A DNA stretch of 64,000 nt from Planococcus kocurii (GTDB lineage Bacteria; Bacillota; Bacilli; Bacillales_A; Planococcaceae). The stretch lies in contig NZ_CP013661.2 of NCBI RefSeq assembly GCF_001465835.2, positions 2,534,501 to 2,598,500 on the forward strand, in the 5' to 3' direction. The position numbers and the translations under genes were made by a program. This document shows positions 8,219 through 16,231 of the stretch, piece by piece. The notes under the pieces were generated by a model. The model searched no databases, was not told the DNA's origin, and was given only the letters and a program-made list of their open reading frames with translations. Positions within the stretch are counted from its first letter, which is position 1, and every line of letters begins with the position of its first letter.

Positions 8219-8424
8219 GGGATTTTAGAAGTCGCCTGCGGACGCTTTGGGCATGGCTCTCGCACAAAGCCGAGAAGAGCACTCATCTTTGTGCTTCGCC
8301 TAGCCCTTGACGCGCCTCGGCTGGGTGTTGGGGGAGACGCAGCGAACTTACTTTGTTTGGGTTAGGTAGTAGGTGTTGGGTTCTGGAATCGCTTGGCGGC
8401 GGTGGTGCACGCGCCGGCGCTTTT
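8219..8424 (+). repeat. Repeat family A, copy 8
   Basis: Core outer stem GCACAAAG / CTTTGTGC is perfect. The 3' block GTGGTGCACGCGCCGGCGCTTTT carries two nested palindromes (GTGCAC and GCGCCGGCGC). Confidence 0.85.
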
Positions 8425-8451
8425 ATCGTGAGGCTGGTTTCATGTTCACTT

Positions 8452-8606
8452 GGGGCTAGACACAAATGTTCTCCAATTTGTGTCTGGCCCGTTGTCGTCC
8501 CTGAGTCGGACTCAAATGTTTCTCAATTTGTGGCCGACTCAGGGACGTGCTCCCAAGCCAAGATTCTGCACAACACTTTCAAAAAAGAATACTTGTAGTT
8601 TTTTTG
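8452..8606 (+). repeat. Repeat family B, copy 4
   Basis: The second hairpin reads CTGAGTCGG / CCGACTCAG instead of CTGGGTCGG / CCGACCCAG, a compensated base-pair change. A 26-base piece of a family A 3' end follows (8607-8632). Confidence 0.8.
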
Positions 8607-8632
8607 GGTGGTGCATGCGCCGGCGCTTGCAG

Positions 8633-8919
8633 GGTGATGATTTTTACTTTTGACATTTTAGATTTAGGGGGGACGTGGGTTGTTTTCTAGATATAATGGA
8701 AATTTATTTATTCTGATATCTTTTTTTGAAAAGAGCTTTCTATCTTTGCTGGAAGTGCGTACAATACAAGTAACTAAACACTGGATACAATTGGCTTTGA
8801 CGCGTATGCGGACATCTTATATACTGAAATTGGAAACGGATTTATATGTATGTTAAATATTTCTTTTATTTTTGGAAAATTAAACAAATTCAATTGGTTT
8901 AGCAAAGGGGGGGTTTTTA
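8633..8919. other. AT-rich leader before the SLH subtilase
   Basis: No gene or clear repeat. TACAAT at 8760-8765 could be a -10 box, but no good -35 is visible. Confidence 0.4.
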
Positions 8920-10830
8920 TTGAGAATAGTTTATGGCGTGTTGAGCGCGTTACTTTTGTTCGCAGCAATGGGACAACTAACGGTTTCCGCACAAGATCAG
9001 GATGAAAAACGCATGATTATCGTTTATGAAAAAGAGCAAAAGAGCTTTTCAATCGCTAAAAAGACCGAAAATTCTGGTGGTTCTGATGTAGAGGTTTATG
9101 ATGAAGTGGCGATTGCGTCTGCTATGATGACAGACGCAGAAGCGCAGGAACTTTTAAAAGATCCATCAGTTCGGACAATTGAGGAAGATATTGTGTTTTC
9201 GCTTAGTGCGCAAACAGAAGGCTGGGGAATTCCTCAAATAAAAGCACCCGTAGCTTGGAATTCAGGATTTACCGGAAAAGGTGTGAAAATTGCTGTCATT
9301 GATTCGGGGATTTCTCCGCATAATGATTTGGTGATTAAAGGCGGGATTTCAACTGCCGACTATACAACTTCCTATTCAGATGATCAGGGACATGGAACGC
9401 ATGTTGCCGGAATCATTGGTGCCCGCAATAATGGCATTGGCATAAAAGGGGTGGCGTATGACGCTGATATTTATTCTGTAAAAGCTTTTGACTGGGAAGG
9501 CAATGCTTATTTGTCGGATTTGATTGAAGGTGTGGAATGGTCAATCGCGAACAAGATGAACATTATTAATCTTAGTGGAGGTTCTGCGGAAAATTCCAAC
9601 GCCTTTAAAGCCGTTTTTGACCGAGCATATGCGAAAGGGTTATTGATCGTAGCGGCCGCTGGAAATGTCGGTACTTTAAGTGGAAAAGAGGATAATGTGG
9701 AATTTCCTGCTCGCTATTCGTCTGTTATTGCAGTCGGCGCATTGGATCAAGATGCTAAACGTGCAGAATTTTCTTCAACAGGACCCGCTGTTGAAGTGAT
9801 GGCACCCGGCGCATATGTTTTCAGTACGATGACCAGCAATCGGTACGAGTATTTATCAGGAACTTCTATGGCCACGCCTTATGTAGCTGGCCAATTGGCT
9901 TTGCTAAAGCAAGCTTATCCAAAATTAACAAATAAGGATTTACGTGCGATTATAGCGGAAGAAGCAAAAGATTTAGGCAAAGTGGGCAGAGATCCGCTAT
10001 ATGGTCATGGCTTGATTCAAATTTCTTCCTATAAAGCACCGAGAGTATCGGAAACGAACAATCCGTTACTTAGTTTACGTCCGGACAAATCGTCAATTAC
10101 GAGTACAGTCGGCAATTCGGTTCAACTGGCGTTAACGGCTTCGTACACAAAGGGGGAAGTCATCAATGCAGCAGAAACCGCAAAATGGGTTTCTGCAGAT
10201 CCCGCGATTGCAACGGTATCCAAAGGGAAAGTGACGATGAAAGCAGTTGGCAGTACGACGGTAAAAGCGACTGTAGGAAGCAAAACGGTATCGCTGAAAG
10301 TAGAGGTTGTGCAAACAGCTAGATTGTTTACGGATGTTTCTGAAAAGTATTTCCCAGCCGTTGATTATTTGGTGAAAAGAGGACTTACTAAAGGTGAGCG
10401 TTCGACGCGATTTGGCATTCAAAGCCCGATCCTGCGTGTAGATGCAGCGATTTGGCTGGCAAAAGAGTTGGAATTAGATTTAATAGCAGCGCCAGCTTCT
10501 AAATTTACCGATGTCCCGGAACGTGCTGTAGCGTCCGTTAATGCGTTAAAACATGCGGGCTATATTGATGGCAAGACGGAGACATTATTTGGTGCTGCGC
10601 AAAGTATGACGCGAGGTGAAATCGCATTAATTTTGCAAAATAGTTATGCTTTGCAGCCAACTGCCGAAAAATTGCCATTTACAGATGTCTCTCCACGCTA
10701 TGAAGAAGCGGTCAATGCACTCGTAGCGAACGGAGTTACGAATGGCGTAACCGCTACACAATTTGGCGTGAGTCAAAATGTAACGCGAGGTCAGCTGGCA
10801 ATCTTTGTTTATCAACTATCTCTTAAATAA
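8920..10830 (+). CDS. Secreted subtilisin-like protease with Ig-like and three SLH domains
   Basis: A cell-wall-bound S8 protease of 636 aa. Order: signal peptide (~1-24), I9-like propeptide (~30-95), catalytic domain with Asp ~128 (VIDSG), His ~158 (GHGTHVAG) and Ser ~316 (GTSMATP), a BIG2-type Ig-like domain (~385-465), then three SLH repeats, each starting FTDV and containing a TR(G/A/D)-type element (~470-636). SLH domains bind pyruvylated secondary cell-wall polysaccharide, so the enzyme is displayed on the surface. TTG start with AAAGGGGGGG just upstream. The last 100 bases before it contain no other gene. Likely a nutritional or surface-processing protease. Confidence 0.93.
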   Translation: MRIVYGVLSALLLFAAMGQLTVSAQDQDEKRMIIVYEKEQKSFSIAKKTENSGGSDVEVYDEVAIASAMMTDAEAQELLKDPSVRTIEEDIVFSLSAQTEGWGIPQIKAPVAWNSGFTGKGVKIAVIDSGISPHNDLVIKGGISTADYTTSYSDDQGHGTHVAGIIGARNNGIGIKGVAYDADIYSVKAFDWEGNAYLSDLIEGVEWSIANKMNIINLSGGSAENSNAFKAVFDRAYAKGLLIVAAAGNVGTLSGKEDNVEFPARYSSVIAVGALDQDAKRAEFSSTGPAVEVMAPGAYVFSTMTSNRYEYLSGTSMATPYVAGQLALLKQAYPKLTNKDLRAIIAEEAKDLGKVGRDPLYGHGLIQISSYKAPRVSETNNPLLSLRPDKSSITSTVGNSVQLALTASYTKGEVINAAETAKWVSADPAIATVSKGKVTMKAVGSTTVKATVGSKTVSLKVEVVQTARLFTDVSEKYFPAVDYLVKRGLTKGERSTRFGIQSPILRVDAAIWLAKELELDLIAAPASKFTDVPERAVASVNALKHAGYIDGKTETLFGAAQSMTRGEIALILQNSYALQPTAEKLPFTDVSPRYEEAVNALVANGVTNGVTATQFGVSQNVTRGQLAIFVYQLSLK

Positions 10831-10854
10831 GATGAAGTTTGATTGGTTGCTTAG

Positions 10855-10886
10855 AAATCGTCTGCCTATGGGTAGGCGATTTTTTG
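10855..10886 (+). terminator. Imperfect terminator after the SLH subtilase
   Basis: AATCG...CCTA pairs with TAGG CGATT around a short loop, followed by TTTTTT. Confidence 0.65.
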
Positions 10887-11043
10887 TTGTCTACATCAGA
10901 GTAATTTAACTACTTCTGTAACAATTGTAACGTAAACGTAATATATATTTGACAAAAGAATAGTGGCAAGAGTGTTTTAATATGGTAAATTTAAACTGTC
11001 TTTTAGTTTGAAAATTCCGTTAGTTAAACAAGGGGGAGAAAGA

Positions 11044-14000
11044 TTGGGGAAGATACGTTCGATTTTATTGATGGCGTTGGTGTTTTTAGTCGCTTTTGGT
11101 TCGTTTTCGGCAGGTATACCGGATGTTTCAGCAGCACCGAACAAAACAGGTGCCGGCAACGAAGAATTGCAGCTCAAAAAATCAGCAGTTAAAATACCAG
11201 AAACGCTGAAGAACCCGAAAAATCCGAAAAAACAAGTTCGGATTATCGTGGAATTAGAAAGTGATCCAACGATCGAAAACGCAACACGTAAAGGGGTACT
11301 TTACAAAGACTTACCTAAGAAACAAAAAGAATCATTAGAAGCAACAGTAAGCACTGAACAAAATTCAATTCAATCGACTATTTCAGAACTTGCTCCAGAG
11401 ATTACCTATTTAGAAAATTTCACGACGGTTTTTAACGGCTTTTCTGCTGAAGTCGAAGCAGGAAAAGTAAAAGAAATTGCCTCACAAACAGGTGTAAAAG
11501 CAGTTTATGAGTCAACCGAATACAAACGTCCGGAAATCAAACCGGAAATGAAATACTCAAAAGAACTTGTGCAAGCGCAACAAGTTTGGAACGATTATAA
11601 GTATAAAGGCGAAGGCATGGTCGTCGGCGTGATTGATACCGGCATCGACCCAAGCCATAAAGATATGGTATTAACAGATGACACATCAGGTGAAATTACA
11701 AAAGCCGAAGTCGGTGCATTGCTCGGCGACCAATCCATTGAAGGCGGTCAATTTTTCACTTCTAAAGTGCCATTTGGCTATAATTACATGGACGGCAACA
11801 ACGAAATTTTAGACCTTGGACCTGAAGCTTCAATGCACGGCATGCACGTAGCCGGCACAGTGGGAGCAAACGGCAATGAGGAAAATGGCGGCATTAAAGG
11901 CGTAGCGCCAGAAGCACAATTACTGGCATTAAAAGTGTTCGGCAACGATCCGTTGTATCCGTCAACTTACGGAGATATTTACATTAAAGCGATTGATGAC
12001 TCGATCAAATTAGGAGCAGACGTCATTAATATGTCACTTGGATCTGTTTCAGGATTTGTGGATTCTCAAAACCCGGAACAACAAGCAGTAGAGCGCGCGA
12101 CGAATAGCGGTATTCTCGTGTCCATTTCAGCTGGAAACTCGGATATGCTGGGATCGGGTTATTTCTATCCTTACGCAGAAAACCAAGATTACGGCTTAAC
12201 AGGTTCACCAAGTGTTTCATTTGACTCGTTTGGTGTAGCATCATTTGAAAACGATATCATTACAGCTATGAGTTTTGCTTATCAAGCGGACGGTGCAGAA
12301 GCTGGACGCGCGATGTACTTATTGGCAAACGATAAAGACCCGCGTGAGTTGCCAGCAGCTTCTTATGAAGTGGCAAGTGCAGGATTTGGTACAGCGGCTG
12401 ACTTTGCTGGAACCGATTTTACCGGCAAATTTGCGCTTATTTCACGCGGCAGCATTGCCTTTGTTGAAAAAGCAACCAATGCGCAAGCAGCAGGAGCAGT
12501 AGGAGTTATTATTTACAACAACACAACAGGTACCATCAATATGGCATCAGACCCAGCAGTTACGATTCCTTATATGTCGACTCTTCAAACAGATGGCGTC
12601 GCGATGAAGGCGTTAATCGATGCTGGCAAAAAGGTTACGGTTAACTTTGATGGGCAATATTTAGAAACGAAAAGCCCGACAGCTGGCCAAATGAGCAATT
12701 TCACTTCTTGGGGACCAACGCCAAACTTGGACTTCAAACCTGAAATTACAGCGCCAGGTGGCAACATTTTCTCGACTTTAAACAACGATGAGTACGGCTT
12801 AATGAGCGGAACGTCTATGGCAGCACCGCATGTTTCAGGCGGAACGGCATTGATCTTCCAACGACTAGATGAACTCGGCCTAGACGGCGAAGAACGTGTT
12901 CAGTTTGCGAAAAACCTGATGATGAATACAGCCAACCCAGTAGAATTGATTGCGGGTGAGTTTGTTTCACCACGCCGCCAAGGAGCAGGGTTGATGCAAT
13001 TGCATGATGCGCTATCGACAGATGTGACGGTAGTTGAGAAATCAACAGGCGAATCCAAAGTAGCGTTAAAAGAAATCCAAGACGATAAATTTACATTTAC
13101 GGTCGTTGCAGAGAATTTCTCTGACCAACCGGCAAATTATCAAGTAGCTGTAAATGTTCAAACCGATAAAGTGTTAAAAGCAAGCGGCGTCGACGTAACG
13201 GCACCAAACGTTGCAGGATCGAACGTAGTGACAGAACAAGTGGTGATTGACGCGCCTAAAACGGTCGCAGTTCCGGCAAATGACAGCAAAGAAATCACCG
13301 TGTCAGTGGATGTATCGGCACTGGAAAAAGATGCAGCTTATCAAGCCTTTACAAATGGCTTTTTCGTGGACGGGTTCTTAACATTAACGGACGTGAACGA
13401 AGAAGTGACAGGCAACACACCATTAGTCGTACCTTACTTCGGCTTTAACGGCGGATGGGACGATGCAAATATTTTTGATTACGTGGCATGGAATCCATCC
13501 ACTTATTACGGCACGACGTTCTTAGCAGATGAAAAAGGCAAAACCATTACAGGTGGAACGCATCAACCAGACTTTGTGCCAAGCCAATTCGCCTTTTCAC
13601 CAAACGGCGATGGTGTCATGGACAAAGTAGTTCCGGTGTATTCATTGCTCAGAAATGCCAAAGAATTTGAAGTGAAGGTATTGGACGCGGCAGGCAAAAC
13701 CTTGCGGACGATACGCACAGAAGATGAATTGGTAAAAAATTACGCATCAACTGAATCGTATAATTTCAATCCAGCAAATGGCTGGGACGGAAAAGTGCTT
13801 GAAAAAGCAGTAGCAGATGGCAACTACCAAATTCAATTGCGCGCGGTCATCGATTATGAAAATGCGGAATGGCAGTCATTTGAATTCCCAGTTAAAGTCG
13901 ATACGGTCGCACCAGTAGCGGTCGCAAGCTATAACGCGGCAGCCAAATTAGTAGAAGTTGCAAGCTTTACCGATAACCCACAAGGAGCGGGCCCAGATCG

Positions 14001-14799
14001 TTGGGAAGTGTTCTTAAACGGTAAAGAACTAACCGAAGATGCAGCAACACCGAAAGACGACTCATTAGCTCCTGGCGTTAAGAGCTATGCAGTGTCAGCT
14101 GAGCTAAAAGCCGGTGACAAACTAAGTGCTGTATTCTACGACACAGGAGGCAACAAACAAGTAGTTGACTTAGCAACCGCGACGCCAGAAAAAGTCAAAC
14201 CGGTCGTCTTTATCGATAAGCCGGACGTCTTATCCGTACACAAAACAAAAGAAGTGGCGATCGCTGGACGAGTAGAAGACGATTCGAAAATTGTCTCAGT
14301 GACCGTTAACGGCGAACCGGCAAAAGAATTTGACGGCAAAACCTTTAGCCACAGCCTGACATTAGCGGACGGTTCTCATTACGTTAACGTCAAAGCGATT
14401 GACGAATTCGGCAACGAAATGGAAATTCGCCGTCAAGTGTTAGTAGACACGAAGCCTGCGGTAATCACATTAGTAGACGTACCGAAAAAAGTCGGTTCTG
14501 ACCAAGACGAAGTGGAAATCACGTTTAACGTCAAAGACAATTTCGACGAAATTAGTGCGTATTACTACGACGATGAGATTTTCGCACAAAAACTAACAGC
14601 ACCATACGAACTGAAAAACTTCAGTAAAAACATTACGACAACTGTACCTGTACTAACCGATGGCGCAAACGAGATCAAACTCAAAGTCGTTGATCTGGCT
14701 GGACATGTTACAGAAAAAACGTTCACCATCACGAAAAAAGCGGGCAAACCCGACAAGCCGGGTAAGCCTGACAAACCAGGAAAACCGAATAAGAACTAA
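11044..14799 (+). CDS. Large secreted subtilase with PA domain (C5a-peptidase/Vpr-like)
   Basis: A 1251-aa S8 protease. Order: signal peptide (to about ...DVSAA), I9 propeptide (~50-155), catalytic domain with Asp ~198 (VIDTGID), His ~265 (MHGMHVAG), an inserted protease-associated domain (~410-550) and Ser ~591 (GTSMAAPH), an Fn3-like domain, a FlgD-like Ig domain (SPNGDGVMDK), further beta domains, and a Pro/Lys/Gly-rich tail of KPDKPG repeats. The HGMHVAG variant of the His motif is usual in C5a-peptidase and lactocepin relatives. TTG at 11044 is chosen because AAGGGGGAG precedes it; an upstream in-frame start at 11008 has no site. There is no SLH or LPXTG, so wall retention, if any, may rely on the basic tail. 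Confidence 0.92.
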   Translation: MGKIRSILLMALVFLVAFGSFSAGIPDVSAAPNKTGAGNEELQLKKSAVKIPETLKNPKNPKKQVRIIVELESDPTIENATRKGVLYKDLPKKQKESLEATVSTEQNSIQSTISELAPEITYLENFTTVFNGFSAEVEAGKVKEIASQTGVKAVYESTEYKRPEIKPEMKYSKELVQAQQVWNDYKYKGEGMVVGVIDTGIDPSHKDMVLTDDTSGEITKAEVGALLGDQSIEGGQFFTSKVPFGYNYMDGNNEILDLGPEASMHGMHVAGTVGANGNEENGGIKGVAPEAQLLALKVFGNDPLYPSTYGDIYIKAIDDSIKLGADVINMSLGSVSGFVDSQNPEQQAVERATNSGILVSISAGNSDMLGSGYFYPYAENQDYGLTGSPSVSFDSFGVASFENDIITAMSFAYQADGAEAGRAMYLLANDKDPRELPAASYEVASAGFGTAADFAGTDFTGKFALISRGSIAFVEKATNAQAAGAVGVIIYNNTTGTINMASDPAVTIPYMSTLQTDGVAMKALIDAGKKVTVNFDGQYLETKSPTAGQMSNFTSWGPTPNLDFKPEITAPGGNIFSTLNNDEYGLMSGTSMAAPHVSGGTALIFQRLDELGLDGEERVQFAKNLMMNTANPVELIAGEFVSPRRQGAGLMQLHDALSTDVTVVEKSTGESKVALKEIQDDKFTFTVVAENFSDQPANYQVAVNVQTDKVLKASGVDVTAPNVAGSNVVTEQVVIDAPKTVAVPANDSKEITVSVDVSALEKDAAYQAFTNGFFVDGFLTLTDVNEEVTGNTPLVVPYFGFNGGWDDANIFDYVAWNPSTYYGTTFLADEKGKTITGGTHQPDFVPSQFAFSPNGDGVMDKVVPVYSLLRNAKEFEVKVLDAAGKTLRTIRTEDELVKNYASTESYNFNPANGWDGKVLEKAVADGNYQIQLRAVIDYENAEWQSFEFPVKVDTVAPVAVASYNAAAKLVEVASFTDNPQGAGPDRWEVFLNGKELTEDAATPKDDSLAPGVKSYAVSAELKAGDKLSAVFYDTGGNKQVVDLATATPEKVKPVVFIDKPDVLSVHKTKEVAIAGRVEDDSKIVSVTVNGEPAKEFDGKTFSHSLTLADGSHYVNVKAIDEFGNEMEIRRQVLVDTKPAVITLVDVPKKVGSDQDEVEITFNVKDNFDEISAYYYDDEIFAQKLTAPYELKNFSKNITTTVPVLTDGANEIKLKVVDLAGHVTEKTFTITKKAGKPDKPGKPDKPGKPNKN

Positions 14800-14803
14800 A
14801 TAG

Positions 14804-14840
14804 AAAAAAGCCGGAAGCTTTGCTGCTTCCGGCTTTTTTC
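14804..14840 (+). terminator. Terminator after the large subtilase, probably bidirectional
   Basis: AAAAAAGCCGGAAGC and GCTTCCGGCTTTTTT flank a 6-base loop; A and T tracts on both sides allow it to act also for the convergent SLH gene. Confidence 0.9.
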
Positions 14841-14852
14841 TATTGAATTGCA

Positions 14853-14884
14853 TGAGAATTGTTTGGGTGCCAGGCACCAATTAC
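14853..14884 (+). repeat. Palindrome family D (GTGCCAGGCAC), copy 1
   Basis: GAGAATTGTTTGGGTGCC then AGGCACCAATTAC. Its last bases contain the TAA stop codon (minus strand, 14881-14883) of the adjacent SLH gene. An identical 30-base copy lies at 16073-16103 on the other side of that gene. Confidence 0.85.
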
Positions 14885-15972
14885 TGGATTTTTATCAGTT
14901 CGTAGAAAACTTTACCATCAAGATCGACTGTTTTAACATTGCCGAATCCTTCGACCATGTAATATTTGTAGCCCGTGTCGTGTTTAACTGAAGGATCAAC
15001 TGGGACGGTAACTTCAGTAGCATTAGTAAACGTTTTGTAGCCGGTCTTGACGGTTACATTTACACCAGTAATTTTACTTTTAGGTGCGAAAGGATTGTCG
15101 ATGTTGAATACTTTCCCTTTTTGGATGGGGTAAACCAATTCAACTACATATTCAGAGTACGGATAGCCAATAGCATACATGTCGTCGGTTTCGTTTTCTG
15201 TATAGAAGATGTCATCCTCGTCTTTAGTGTAGTTTTCCCAAAGAAACCCGAGTGATTCGCCAGTTGCTGCGAGCTTAGAATCTTCCGTATAGCGAGAATT
15301 TAATGTCGTGCCATCGTCTAAACGGTATGAATAAATCTTCGTTTTATCACGCAAGTAAGAGTTTTCCATATGCGTATCATTTTTGAAGACAGGCTCTAAT
15401 CCACGCGCAAGAAATGCAGAAAACTGACCGCGAGTCACAGCATCTAAAGAACGGAACGTTTTGTCAGGATAGCCGACGGCGATATTGTAACTAACGATTT
15501 TGTTGATCGACTCAAATGCCTTCATGTTGCTTGAAACATCTTTAAAATTCAATTCAGTTGAAAGAGGTGTCGTGAAAACATTCCCAAGGACAATCGCCAT
15601 ATCGCCGCGAGTCATTTTTGCGTCGGGACGGAACGTTTTATCTGGATAACCGTTCAAGTAACCGGCTTTTTGCGCAGCGGCAATATACCCGCTCGCTTTA
15701 CTGCTTTTACTCACATCGGTAAATTGAGTCGCTTTTTGAGTGCCATCCAACCCTTTTAGCTTGCCAATCATAATCGCCGCTTCGGCGCGAGTGACAACGT
15801 TATCGGGACGGAATGTGTTGTCATCATAGCCCGTGATTACTTTCTTGCCAATCAGGTAATCGATCTCGTCGTGAAAGCGGTAGTTTTCTGGCACGTCAGA
15901 TGCAGCCAAAGCAGGTGTAGCGATCAAACTCAAAGCCAGTACAGTGCTACATAAAAACAAAGTTTTCTTCAA
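14881..15972 (-). CDS. Secreted protein with three N-terminal SLH domains
   Basis: A 363-aa surface protein: signal peptide ending ALAA, three SLH domains (~28-205) with motifs such as GYDDNTFRPD, GYPDKTFRPD and VTRGQ, then a ~155-residue C-terminal region with no recognised domain. SLH repeats anchor it to secondary cell-wall polysaccharide. The TTG at 15972 is chosen because GGGAGG lies 9 bases upstream. It is the only minus-strand gene among plus-strand neighbours and is bracketed by two copies of palindrome D. The role of the C-terminal part is unknown. Confidence 0.88.
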   Translation of the reverse strand: MKKTLFLCSTVLALSLIATPALAASDVPENYRFHDEIDYLIGKKVITGYDDNTFRPDNVVTRAEAAIMIGKLKGLDGTQKATQFTDVSKSSKASGYIAAAQKAGYLNGYPDKTFRPDAKMTRGDMAIVLGNVFTTPLSTELNFKDVSSNMKAFESINKIVSYNIAVGYPDKTFRSLDAVTRGQFSAFLARGLEPVFKNDTHMENSYLRDKTKIYSYRLDDGTTLNSRYTEDSKLAATGESLGFLWENYTKDEDDIFYTENETDDMYAIGYPYSEYVVELVYPIQKGKVFNIDNPFAPKSKITGVNVTVKTGYKTFTNATEVTVPVDPSVKHDTGYKYYMVEGFGNVKTVDLDGKVFYELIKIQ

Positions 15973-16070
15973 AGTTATCCAACCTCCCAAGATCTATAGT
16001 TAATTCCATTTATAGTATACCCACTAAATGTCCTTAAATGGATTTTTTTATGAAAAAAATTTAGAGTAGT

Positions 16071-16103
16071 GTGAGAATTGTTTGGGTGCCAGGCACCAAT
16101 TAC
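16071..16103 (+). repeat. Palindrome family D, copy 2
   Basis: Same 30-base string as copy 1, in the same orientation, about 100 bases upstream of the SLH gene's start. Confidence 0.85.
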
Positions 16104-16187
16104 GCTATTTTTACTCATTCAAACAAAAATCCATCACCCTGCATTGTGAAATTTTTGTAAATACCTCCTATTATTTCGGTTGTCGTA

Positions 16188-16193
16188 TATAAT
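16188..16193 (+). promoter_or_regulatory. Candidate -10 box for the 5'-nucleotidase
   Basis: TATAAT 38 bases before the ATG; the -35 is not obvious. Confidence 0.4.
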
Positions 16194-16231
16194 GGAGTTG
16201 TTCGACTATTCGATTAAAGGGAGATGGAGAA

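Noticed and set aside
2497-8632. Integron attC-like cassette sites
   Set aside because: Palindromic, but no GTTRRRY core pattern, no integrase, and repeats are not single per gene.
10949-10983. TTGACA ... TTTAAT promoter for the large subtilase
   Set aside because: Spacing is 21 bases or more, outside the normal range; left unannotated.
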